A stretch of DNA of 7,322 nucleotides from Arcobacter sp. (GTDB taxonomy: Bacteria; Campylobacterota; Campylobacteria; Campylobacterales; Arcobacteraceae): assembly GCA_016744485.1 (NCBI GenBank), contig JADGEG010000101.1:1-7322 (forward strand). The letters are read 5' to 3'. The notes beneath the pieces are model-generated. The model was given only the letters and a program-made list of their open reading frames with translations, was not told the origin of the DNA and ran no database searches. Position 1 is the first letter of the stretch, and each line of letters starts with the position of its first letter. Of this stretch, positions 1-6,133 are shown one piece after another. The position numbers were made by a program, and so were the translations under genes.

Positions 1-1438
1 CAGCCCTTAATAAATCGATGGGAATATTATTTATTTTTAATAATTTTTGACCTTCTTTACAAATTATTAAATCATAATGAGCAAGATAGACATAAGGTGT
101 TAAAAATGTAAAATTTGTACCTAAACTAGGACCTTTAGGAAAGTTTAATTTATCATAAACACTTTGAAAATCTTTTTTAAAGCTCAAAGAAATAAGGCCA
201 GAATATGACTTGTCAGTTCTCATAAGTTTTTTATAGTTATCTTTATTCTCCTCTTGCATACAATGATAAATTTTTTTAATATAAGAACATGTTTTTAGAT
301 ATTTGATTAGTTTTATTGTATTTGAACTTATTTTTGACATTCTTACTTTATAATCTTGTATTTCATAAGCTAAGCGTTGAATATCTTGTAAATATGGTAA
401 AGAAGCATGTTTAAAAAATTCATTTTTTATATGAGATATTTTTGAATTTTCGTTTAAAATAAAACAACCCATTAAAACATCTGCATTTCCACAAGCAAAT
501 TTTGTTAAAGATTCAACATAAATATCGGCATATTCTTTTAAATCAATATTTAAAGGTGTTGAAATAGTACAGTCTATTATTAAAGGAATATTATATTTAA
601 TACAAAGTTGTTTTAATCTTTTTAGATCAACACACTGTAATAGAGGATTTGTAGGTATTTCTGTAATAATAGAACAAACATTAAAACCATTTTGTTTTAA
701 ATAGTCTTCTAAGATATCAAGATTATAAATATCATAAAATATTTTATTTTCATCATAAAATTCTTTTATTATATTAGTAGTGTCTAAATATAACCAGCCA
801 AATTGAATAAAAATATTTCTTGAATTTCTTCTTTGAATATTCTTTAAAGCTTTTAATACACAATAAATAGCATTCATTCCAGAAGGAGTTAAACAAATAT
901 TTTCAATTTTTTGTTCATATATTGAAGCTAAATATGATAGTAAAGATTTTTTTGCGATTTTTTTATCTAAAGAAATTTCTTTATGTAAAGTTTTTATAAG
1001 TTTATTTTTATATAAATAATCTTCAGCAAATCTTGAAGATAAATTACATCCTACATATTGAATAAAAGATAATACTTTTTGTAATTGACAAGTGTTTTTT
1101 ATAAGTAAAATTACACCAAAAGGTTCATTAATATTTATATTATTATGAATATAATATGTTTTACGAAATATTTGAACATCTTCTTTTGAATTTAACAAAA
1201 CTACTTCATAAGTATTTGGAATACTATATTTATCTTTAATAAAATTTGCAAGTATTTTTAAATATGGGTGTATCATAAATCTAGGATAGCCACTTTTTAT
1301 TTTATTAAGTACTTTAGGAGTTAATTTTTCATAATCAATAACATCTTGCAATTTTGGCATAGATACAGAAACAGCATGAACATTATTAGTAGGTAAGGTT
1401 TCTCCTAACTTAATATGCTTAAATATAGTTTTTTGCAT
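1..1438 (-). CDS. Cystathionine gamma-synthase family PLP enzyme, fungal Str2/Hsu1-like (3' end outside window)
   Basis: An uninterrupted reading frame of 479 codons starts at ATG 1438-1436 and runs off the left edge without a stop. The C-terminal half has the marks of the Cys/Met-metabolism PLP family (fold type I): SGMNA (186-190, cofactor phosphate loop), TEIPTNP (259-265), DCTISTP with D289 for the pyridine nitrogen, and SLTKFACGNADV with K313 as the Schiff-base lysine. The first ~165 residues are absent from ordinary MetB. They carry GETLPTNNVHAVSVSMP (12-28) and SGYPRFMIHP (49-58), which I recall as hallmarks of fungal cystathionine gamma-synthase (yeast Str2) and its paralogue Hsu1/YLL058W. 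FGWLYLDT (213-220) and GPSLGTNF (436-443) fit the same group. Family members join an activated homoserine to cysteine, or to sulfide in Hsu1; which applies here cannot be read from the sequence. The last visible residues (IPIDLLRA) look like the segment just before the family's terminal VGLE-type motif, so perhaps only a few dozen codons are missing. The gene lies 2 bases after ftsY and is probably translationally coupled to it. Confidence 0.85.
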   Translation of the reverse strand, partial: MQKTIFKHIKLGETLPTNNVHAVSVSMPKLQDVIDYEKLTPKVLNKIKSGYPRFMIHPYLKILANFIKDKYSIPNTYEVVLLNSKEDVQIFRKTYYIHNNININEPFGVILLIKNTCQLQKVLSFIQYVGCNLSSRFAEDYLYKNKLIKTLHKEISLDKKIAKKSLLSYLASIYEQKIENICLTPSGMNAIYCVLKALKNIQRRNSRNIFIQFGWLYLDTTNIIKEFYDENKIFYDIYNLDILEDYLKQNGFNVCSIITEIPTNPLLQCVDLKRLKQLCIKYNIPLIIDCTISTPLNIDLKEYADIYVESLTKFACGNADVLMGCFILNENSKISHIKNEFFKHASLPYLQDIQRLAYEIQDYKVRMSKISSNTIKLIKYLKTCSYIKKIYHCMQEENKDNYKKLMRTDKSYSGLISLSFKKDFQSVYDKLNFPKGPSLGTNFTFLTPYVYLAHYDLIICKEGQKLLKINNIPIDLLRA

Positions 1439-1440
1439 AA

Positions 1441-2394
1441 TCACTGCTTGTAAATCTCATCTAATAGGGCATCTACAAAATCATCTGGGGAAAACTCTAT
1501 TAAAGCATCTTGTGCTTCACCAATGCCTAAGTATAATATTGGAAGTTCAAGCTGATTAGAAATTGAAAATAAAGCACCACCTTTTGCTGTACCATCTAAT
1601 TTAGTAACAATAATGCCATCAATTCCTACCATATCATGAAATGCTTTTGCTTGTGCAATAGCTGCATTACCTTGAGTTCCATCTAAGATTAATATTTTTT
1701 GAATAGGGGAATCTTTTTTTGCTTTATTACAAACTTTCACAATTTTTTTTAATTCATTATTTAAATTTGTTTGAGTTTGTAATCTTCCTGCTGTATCAAT
1801 AATAACATTATCAATATTTTTAGCAATAGCAGAAGAAATAGTATCGTATGCAACAGCACTTGGATCGTGACCTTGCTTGGTTTTTATAATAGGCACATTA
1901 AGTTTTTTTGCCCAAGCACTTAACTGTTCAATGGCCGCAGCCCTAAAAGTATCACCAGCACCTAAAATAACTGTTTGTTTATCTTGCAGTAAACTATATG
2001 TTAATTTTGCAATAGTTGTAGTCTTACCCGCCCCATTCACACCAATGATTAATTTTATAAAAGGTTTTGTTATATCTAACAAGTCTACTTTTGGGGAGTG
2101 TTCAAAAAGCATAATTAATCTATGTCTTAGGTGTTTTCTTTGAATTTTTTGATCTAGTCCGTTCATAGCTTTTTCTATAATTTCATATTCCATATCTGAT
2201 TGAATTAATAATTCTTCAACTTCTTCAAAAGGAATTGTTTGTTTTTTTACTGGAATAACTGTTTTTATATTATCAAAAGTTTTTTTTAAAGCCTTTGATA
2301 AAAAACTTTTTGAAGTACTACCTTGATCTTCTTCTAAATTTTTTTTTATATCATTATTTGCTTTGTCTTGATCTTTTTTAATAAAACCAAACAT
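1441..2394 (-). CDS. ftsY: Signal recognition particle receptor FtsY
   Basis: FtsY is the SRP-receptor GTPase that docks Ffh-ribosome-nascent chain complexes at the inner membrane for co-translational insertion. The 317-residue protein has a short charged, lysine-rich N-terminal stretch (1-40) in place of the long acidic A domain of E. coli. The helical N domain follows (about 40-100), then the G domain: P-loop GVNGAGKTTT (118-127), DTFRAAA (148-154), DTAGR (190-194), TKLDGTAKGG (254-263) and a closing FSPDDFVDAL (301-310). All nucleotide-binding motifs are intact. ATG 2394-2392 overlaps the TAA of the upstream lipoprotein gene by one base (TAATG). No strong Shine-Dalgarno is evident, so translation probably depends on coupling. 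The stop (TGA, 1443-1441) is 2 bases before the next ATG. A run of nine A's on the coding strand lies near codons 16-19. Confidence 0.97.
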   Translation of the reverse strand: MFGFIKKDQDKANNDIKKNLEEDQGSTSKSFLSKALKKTFDNIKTVIPVKKQTIPFEEVEELLIQSDMEYEIIEKAMNGLDQKIQRKHLRHRLIMLFEHSPKVDLLDITKPFIKLIIGVNGAGKTTTIAKLTYSLLQDKQTVILGAGDTFRAAAIEQLSAWAKKLNVPIIKTKQGHDPSAVAYDTISSAIAKNIDNVIIDTAGRLQTQTNLNNELKKIVKVCNKAKKDSPIQKILILDGTQGNAAIAQAKAFHDMVGIDGIIVTKLDGTAKGGALFSISNQLELPILYLGIGEAQDALIEFSPDDFVDALLDEIYKQ

Positions 2395-2957
2395 TATATT
2401 TGACCATCTAAAGCATTTAATATATCTATTTCCATCATTTCTTCAGGTACAATTCCTACAAATTTTTGAATTTTTTTACCTTTTGTATCGTACAAAAACA
2501 TTGTAGGAATTACTCTAATTGTTCCAACTGCTTTAGAAAAAGTCACATTAGATTCATCATTGATAACTGGATATTGAATATTATTTGTTTTGATAAATTC
2601 ATCTAAAATATTTTTAGGAGTTGATAAGCCGTTTACTCCTCCTAAGTTTATAGCTATAACTTTAAACTTTCCCTTAAATTTTTTTACTAAATTATTTAAA
2701 TGAGGTATTTCAGCTTTACAAGGAGGACACCAAGTTGCAAAAAAATTTAATAATACGACTTTATTTTCGTAATCTTTAAACTTGATATTGTCTTCATTAA
2801 CTATTAAATTAAGTGTTTCTTGTTTTGTTGTCACTAAGCTAAATTTAGTTTGTTTTTCTTGCATTAACTTATCTTTTATATCTGTTTTAACTTTTGAATC
2901 ACACCCAAATAGTAAAATGACATATATTGCAAAATATACCATTTTTTTAAACTGCAT
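2394..2957 (-). CDS. TlpA/ResA-like thioredoxin-fold lipoprotein
   Basis: A 187-residue envelope thiol-disulfide protein. The N-terminus is a lipoprotein signal: two lysines, a hydrophobic stretch (6-17) and the lipobox LLFGC with C19 as the lipidated residue, so the mature protein should be membrane-anchored on the periplasmic side. A linker leads into a thioredoxin fold with NFFATWCPPCKAEIPHL (71-87; redox pair C77/C80) and the cis-proline segment VIPTMFLYD (P141). WCPPC and the central insert are typical of TlpA/ResA/CcmG proteins, which usually reduce disulfides in cytochrome c maturation or related clients; the client here is unknown. The ATG at 2957 is supported by AAGGA (2968-2964), 6 bases upstream. 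It is the first gene of the leftward unit with ftsY. A thioredoxin-like gene beside ftsY is, as I recall, also found in Campylobacter, which fits a conserved neighbourhood rather than a functional link. Confidence 0.92.
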   Translation of the reverse strand: MQFKKMVYFAIYVILLFGCDSKVKTDIKDKLMQEKQTKFSLVTTKQETLNLIVNEDNIKFKDYENKVVLLNFFATWCPPCKAEIPHLNNLVKKFKGKFKVIAINLGGVNGLSTPKNILDEFIKTNNIQYPVINDESNVTFSKAVGTIRVIPTMFLYDTKGKKIQKFVGIVPEEMMEIDILNALDGQI

Positions 2958-2969
2958 TTTAATTCCTTA

Positions 2970-2978
2970 TGGTAGAAT
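2970..2978 (+). promoter_or_regulatory. Candidate extended -10 promoter for the folate ligase-rny operon
   Basis: TGGTAGAAT fits an extended -10 element (TGn-TAnAAT). It would start transcription near 2985, about 32 bases before the ATG at 3017. No convincing -35 box is present, which is common in AT-rich Campylobacterota promoters. A second TAGAAT (2989-2994) inside the palindrome is an alternative -10 that would start near 3001. Confidence 0.5.
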
Positions 2979-2983
2979 GTTTC

Positions 2984-3003
2984 TAAGGTAGAATTCTACC
3001 TTA
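2984..3003. repeat. Perfect 20-bp palindrome between divergent operons
   Basis: TAAGGTAGAA is followed directly by its exact reverse complement, with no mismatch and no spacer; the next bases out (C2983 and T3004) do not pair. It is the centre of a 59-bp gap between tlpA-like and folate ligase starts. It could be an operator for a dimeric repressor, a symmetric promoter, or a hairpin at the 5' end of the rny message. The sequence alone does not decide between these. Confidence 0.9.
2993..2998 (-). promoter_or_regulatory. Candidate -10 element for the tlpA-like/ftsY/PLP-enzyme operon
   Basis: Read on the minus strand, the right arm of the palindrome gives TAGAAT, the same hexamer as the plus-strand copy at 2989-2994; the two overlap by two bases. 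Transcription would begin near 2986, leaving a leader of about 29 bases with AAGGA before the ATG at 2957. There is no recognisable -35 at the expected distance. Confidence 0.4.
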
Positions 3004-3016
3004 TTAAGGCTTAAAA

Positions 3017-3550
3017 ATGAAAGAAAATCGTAAGCATGAATTTAGACTTTCATGTATAAAAAGATTAGAATTTCTAAGTAGCTTTTTAAAGTTTTATAGA
3101 GATAAAAATATTGTAAATAAATTAAAAGAAATTATATATGAATCTACAGCTAAAAATGTTTTACTGTATATTCCACTAAAAAAAGAAGTTAATGTACTTC
3201 CTTTAATAAATGATTTAAGAAAAAGAAAAATAAATGTATTCGTACCTTTTATGAGTGGTGATAGTTTTAAACTTGTAAAATATAGACTACCCTTAGAAAA
3301 AAAGAAATTTGGCATAAAAGAACCAAAAAATTCTTTTTTAAAAAATAAAAAAATTAATTTGGCTATCGTACCAATTGTTGGTATTGATAATCAATATAAA
3401 AGAATTGGTTTTGGAAAAGGTATGTATGATAGATTTTTTTTTAGATTAAATTATAAACCTACAATAGTTTTTACTCAATTATCTTTATGTAAAAGTAAAC
3501 TTACATTATCTAACAATTACGATATCCAAGCTGATTATATAATTACATAA
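3017..3550 (+). CDS. 5-formyltetrahydrofolate cyclo-ligase (MTHFS) family protein
   Basis: This enzyme family uses ATP to convert 5-formyl-THF to 5,10-methenyl-THF, returning stored or inhibitory folate to the one-carbon pool. The 177-residue cytosolic protein has the family's landmarks in order: a basic helical N-terminus, LLYIPLKKEVN (49-59), FVPFM (75-79), FGIKEP (98-103), the nucleotide-binding signature RIGFGKGMYDR (129-139) and a closing DIQADYIIT that matches the usual family ending. Length is slightly short of the typical 180-200 but nothing is missing at either end. The ATG at 3017 has TAAGG (3005-3009) 7 bases upstream. It is first in a two-gene unit with rny, 11 bases away. A run of nine T's (3434-3442) encodes the phenylalanines just after the YDR motif. 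Divergence of the surrounding residues means activity is inferred from family only. Confidence 0.88.
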   Translation: MKENRKHEFRLSCIKRLEFLSSFLKFYRDKNIVNKLKEIIYESTAKNVLLYIPLKKEVNVLPLINDLRKRKINVFVPFMSGDSFKLVKYRLPLEKKKFGIKEPKNSFLKNKKINLAIVPIVGIDNQYKRIGFGKGMYDRFFFRLNYKPTIVFTQLSLCKSKLTLSNNYDIQADYIIT

Positions 3551-3561
3551 AAGGTTGTTAT

Positions 3562-5103
3562 ATGGGATTTATATTTGTAATATTAATAGGAATCATAGGT
3601 ATAATTATAGGTGTTCTTTTATCTAAAAGAATTGATAAAACTAAATTTAATGTTAGTCTTGAACAAAATGCAATAAAAGCAAAACTTATTGAACAAGAAG
3701 CAGAATTACTTTTAAAAAATGCTAAAATAAAAGCAAAAGTGGATTGTGATAATGAAAGAAAATCTATTCATAAAGAATACGACGATTTAATTGCACAAAT
3801 TGAAAAAAAAGAAAATGATTTAAATTTACATTTAGAATCTGAATTAAAAATTATTAAAGAAGAAAAAATAAAATTTGCTAAGAATAACGAACAAATTGAG
3901 ATTCTAAAAAGTGATTTATTAAAACAAGAACAAACTTATGAAAACAATATTCAAAAAGTTACAAAAATCTTAGAAAATGCTTCAGGACTTACACAAGAAG
4001 AAGCAAAAGGACTTATGTTTGAAAGAGTCAAAGAAAGTTCACGTTCAAAAATTGCTTCAATATTTAGAAAAAAATACAAAATTGCACAACAAAATTCAAA
4101 AGAAGAAATAAATAATATGCTTTCATTAGCAGTTACAAGGTATGCAGGAGAATTTGCAGCTGAGAGATTAATAAATAACATACCTATTACTAATGATGAA
4201 ACAAAGGGTAAAATTATAGGGAAAGAAGGTCGAAATATTAAAACTCTTGAGATGCAATTAGGTGTTGATATTATTATTGATGACACTCCAAATACTATAA
4301 CAATATCTTCTTTTAATCTTTACAGGCGAGCAATTGCCACGCAAACAATTAAAGAATTGTTAGCCGATGGCCGAATTCAACCTGCTAGAATTGAAGAAAT
4401 TCATATAAAAATAAAAGCAGAATTTGATAATAATATTTTAAAAGAAGGAAGTGATGTTATTTATGAATTAGGTATTAAATCTATGCATCCTGAACTTATT
4501 AAACTTGTAGGAAGACTTAGATATAGAGCTTCATATGGACAAAATGCTTTAAAGCATACTTTAGAAGTAGCAAATCTAGCTGGTTTAATAGCTGTTCAAA
4601 TGGGTGGAGATATTATATTAGCAAGACGTGCAGGTTTATTACATGATATAGGAAAAGCATTAACTCATGAATTTCCTGGTTCTCATGTTGATTTAGGTGT
4701 AGAAGTTTGTAGAAGATATAATGAATCAGAAACTGTTATTAATGCTATTTATGCACATCATGGACATGAAGAACCTATTAATATAGAATCAATTTCAGTG
4801 TGTACTGCTGATGCCCTTAGTGCTGCACGACCAGGAGCTAGAAGAGATGTCCTTGAAAATTATTTAAAACGAGTAGAAGAAATTGAAAATATTGCAAAAT
4901 CTAAAAATGGTGTTAATAATGCTTATGCAATTAATGCAGGAAGAGAAGTAAGAGTAATAGTTAAAGCAAAATTAGTAAATGATGATGAAGCTATACTATT
5001 GGCAAGTGAAATAGCAAGTGAAATAGAGAAAAAAGTTCAATATCCAGGTGAGATTAAAGTAAATGTTATTAGAGAATTACGAACACAATCATATGCAAGA
5101 TAA
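3562..5103 (+). CDS. rny: Ribonuclease Y
   Basis: RNase Y is a membrane-anchored endoribonuclease that starts mRNA decay and matures some transcripts. The 513-residue protein has the complete architecture: one N-terminal transmembrane helix (about 2-20), a long charged coiled coil (about 30-145), a KH RNA-binding domain with GKIIGKEGRN (216-225), an HD hydrolase domain and a conserved tail ending QYPGEIKVNVIRELR. Metal-site residues are present: H332, the HD pair H361-D362 in LLHDIGKA, the AHHGHEE segment (398-404) and D417 in ADALSAARPGAR. Length matches the usual 510-520. The ATG at 3562 follows AAAGG by 7 bases, in the short gap behind the folate ligase. As I recall, this gene pairing occurs in other Campylobacterota. 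rny is last in its unit and converges on the transporter gene with 37 bases between stops. Confidence 0.97.
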   Translation: MGFIFVILIGIIGIIIGVLLSKRIDKTKFNVSLEQNAIKAKLIEQEAELLLKNAKIKAKVDCDNERKSIHKEYDDLIAQIEKKENDLNLHLESELKIIKEEKIKFAKNNEQIEILKSDLLKQEQTYENNIQKVTKILENASGLTQEEAKGLMFERVKESSRSKIASIFRKKYKIAQQNSKEEINNMLSLAVTRYAGEFAAERLINNIPITNDETKGKIIGKEGRNIKTLEMQLGVDIIIDDTPNTITISSFNLYRRAIATQTIKELLADGRIQPARIEEIHIKIKAEFDNNILKEGSDVIYELGIKSMHPELIKLVGRLRYRASYGQNALKHTLEVANLAGLIAVQMGGDIILARRAGLLHDIGKALTHEFPGSHVDLGVEVCRRYNESETVINAIYAHHGHEEPINIESISVCTADALSAARPGARRDVLENYLKRVEEIENIAKSKNGVNNAYAINAGREVRVIVKAKLVNDDEAILLASEIASEIEKKVQYPGEIKVNVIRELRTQSYAR

Positions 5104-5140
5104 TAGCTTGTATGAGGAAATTTTAATTTATATTACAAAT

Positions 5141-6022
5141 TTATTTTTTATTTCTAATATATAAGCCAAACAATACAATAAATAGTGCCAATAAAGTTAT
5201 AGTTTTAGGTATTTCACCTAAAATTAACCAAGCCCAAATTAGAGCAAAAATAGGAATTAGGTATGCAACTTGAGACATAAATTGAATACCTACTTCTTGA
5301 ACTAATTTAACCCTATATATAGAAGTAATAGCAGTAGGAAGTATTCCTAAATATACTAATGCAAATATTGAATCATTTAGAACAAAATTAAAATCTTTAT
5401 ATAAATACAATATAATAGGAAATAAAATAAAAGAAGAAATACCAAACATAATGCATGATAAGCTTAAATATGACACATCATATATTTTTCTAATAAGCAA
5501 ACTAGATAAAGCATAAGATAAAGATGCAAGTAAAACCAAACCCTGACCTTGGAGTTGTTTTATATTAAAGTCAAATAAATTATCTCCTAAAAGTAAAGTT
5601 AAAGCCATAAATCCACATACAACAGAATATAGTTTATATTTTGATATATTCTCATCATTTGTCATATAATGTGCAAGTATTAAGGTAACAAAAGGTCCAA
5701 AGCCTATCATAAGTGCAGACATACCACTTGTTATATATTCTTGACCTACATTAATAAGTGAGAAAGGAATAGCTGTGTTTAACATTGAGGATAAAAATAG
5801 TAGTCTCCATATTTTTTTATCTTTTGGAAATAACACTTTTTTATATAAAGTAAAAGGCAATAAAAATAAAAAGGCTATAAAAACTCTTGCAAAGGTAACT
5901 TGCAGAAAATCGAACTGCTTAATAGCAATTTCTATACCTATAAAAGCAGTACCCCAAATAGCAGACAGTGCAAATAAATTTATATAATCTTTTACTTGAG
6001 GGGTTTTTAATTTAACTTGCAC
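5141..6022 (-). CDS. EamA/DMT-family ten-helix transporter
   Basis: A 293-residue inner-membrane protein with about ten hydrophobic segments (roughly 12-32, 40-60, 71-92, 97-118, 130-146, 159-176, 183-207, 217-236, 250-268 and 272-290). They form the two tandem EamA repeats of the drug/metabolite transporter superfamily. SAIWGTAFIGIEIAI near the N-terminus and AWLILGE (264-270) near the C-terminus are typical. Members export amino acids, purines or other small metabolites; the substrate cannot be read here. The start is GTG 6022-6020: a stop codon lies two codons upstream in frame, no in-frame ATG occurs before the third transmembrane helix, and AGG lies 6 bases upstream. The gene follows sdaA on the same strand after 111 bases but has a candidate promoter of its own, so co-regulation with serine breakdown is only a possibility. 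Confidence 0.9.
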   Translation of the reverse strand: MQVKLKTPQVKDYINLFALSAIWGTAFIGIEIAIKQFDFLQVTFARVFIAFLFLLPFTLYKKVLFPKDKKIWRLLFLSSMLNTAIPFSLINVGQEYITSGMSALMIGFGPFVTLILAHYMTNDENISKYKLYSVVCGFMALTLLLGDNLFDFNIKQLQGQGLVLLASLSYALSSLLIRKIYDVSYLSLSCIMFGISSFILFPIILYLYKDFNFVLNDSIFALVYLGILPTAITSIYRVKLVQEVGIQFMSQVAYLIPIFALIWAWLILGEIPKTITLLALFIVLFGLYIRNKK

Positions 6023-6031
6023 ATTTTACCT
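6020..6031 (-). promoter_or_regulatory. Ribosome binding site and overlapping ATG/GTG starts of the EamA gene
   Basis: On the minus strand AGG (6031-6029) is followed by six bases and ATGTG. The ATG (6024-6022) opens a frame that stops after five codons. The GTG (6022-6020) opens the transporter frame. The spacing suits the GTG, so I take it as the start. Confidence 0.6.
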
Positions 6032-6044
6032 ATATTTTTTTACC

Positions 6045-6073
6045 ATCATAACTAAATAAGATAAGTTTTACAA
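6045..6073 (-). promoter_or_regulatory. Candidate sigma-70-type promoter for the EamA gene
   Basis: TTGTAA (6073-6068) and TATGAT (6050-6045) are separated by exactly 17 bases. The -35 matches TTGACA at four of six positions and the -10 matches TATAAT at five of six. Transcription would begin near 6038, giving a leader of about 16 bases that includes the AGG ribosome site. Chance matches are easy in such AT-rich DNA. Confidence 0.5.
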
Positions 6074-6083
6074 TATAAGTTTT
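6061..6083. repeat. Short direct repeat ATAAGTTTT in the sdaA-eamA gap
   Basis: ATAAGTTTT occurs at 6061-6069 and again at 6075-6083, a 14-base period. It overlaps and lies just upstream of the candidate -35 of the transporter promoter. It may be a regulator site or simply AT-rich repetition. Confidence 0.4.
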
Positions 6084-6105
6084 TAACTCATACATTTTTA
6101 TTTTT

Positions 6106-6130
6106 AAGAAAACTTAATAAATATTTAAGT
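6106..6130 (-). terminator. Weak candidate intrinsic terminator after sdaA
   Basis: Four bases past the sdaA stop, the minus strand reads ACTTAA, a 7-base loop, then TTAAGT followed by TTTCTT. The six-pair stem is mostly A-T and the T run is interrupted, so termination would be partial at best. Confidence 0.3.
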
Positions 6131-6133
6131 ATA

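Noticed and set aside
1877..2143. An 88-codon open frame on the plus strand inside ftsY
   Set aside because: It lies wholly antisense to a fully conserved GTPase domain, has no ribosome site or recognisable domain, and is explained as a shadow of ftsY codons.
2782..2991. A 69-codon plus-strand frame over the tlpA-like N-terminus and intergenic gap
   Set aside because: It is antisense to the signal peptide region, crosses the promoter area and shows no coding features.
3951..4286. A 111-codon open frame on the minus strand inside rny
   Set aside because: It is antisense to the coiled-coil and KH regions of an intact RNase Y gene; composition and lack of motifs indicate a shadow frame.
5104..5140. 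A bidirectional terminator between rny and the EamA gene
   Set aside because: The gap holds only short AT-only complementary bits (AATTT and AAATT) and no stable stem next to a clean T run, although convergent genes usually end in one.
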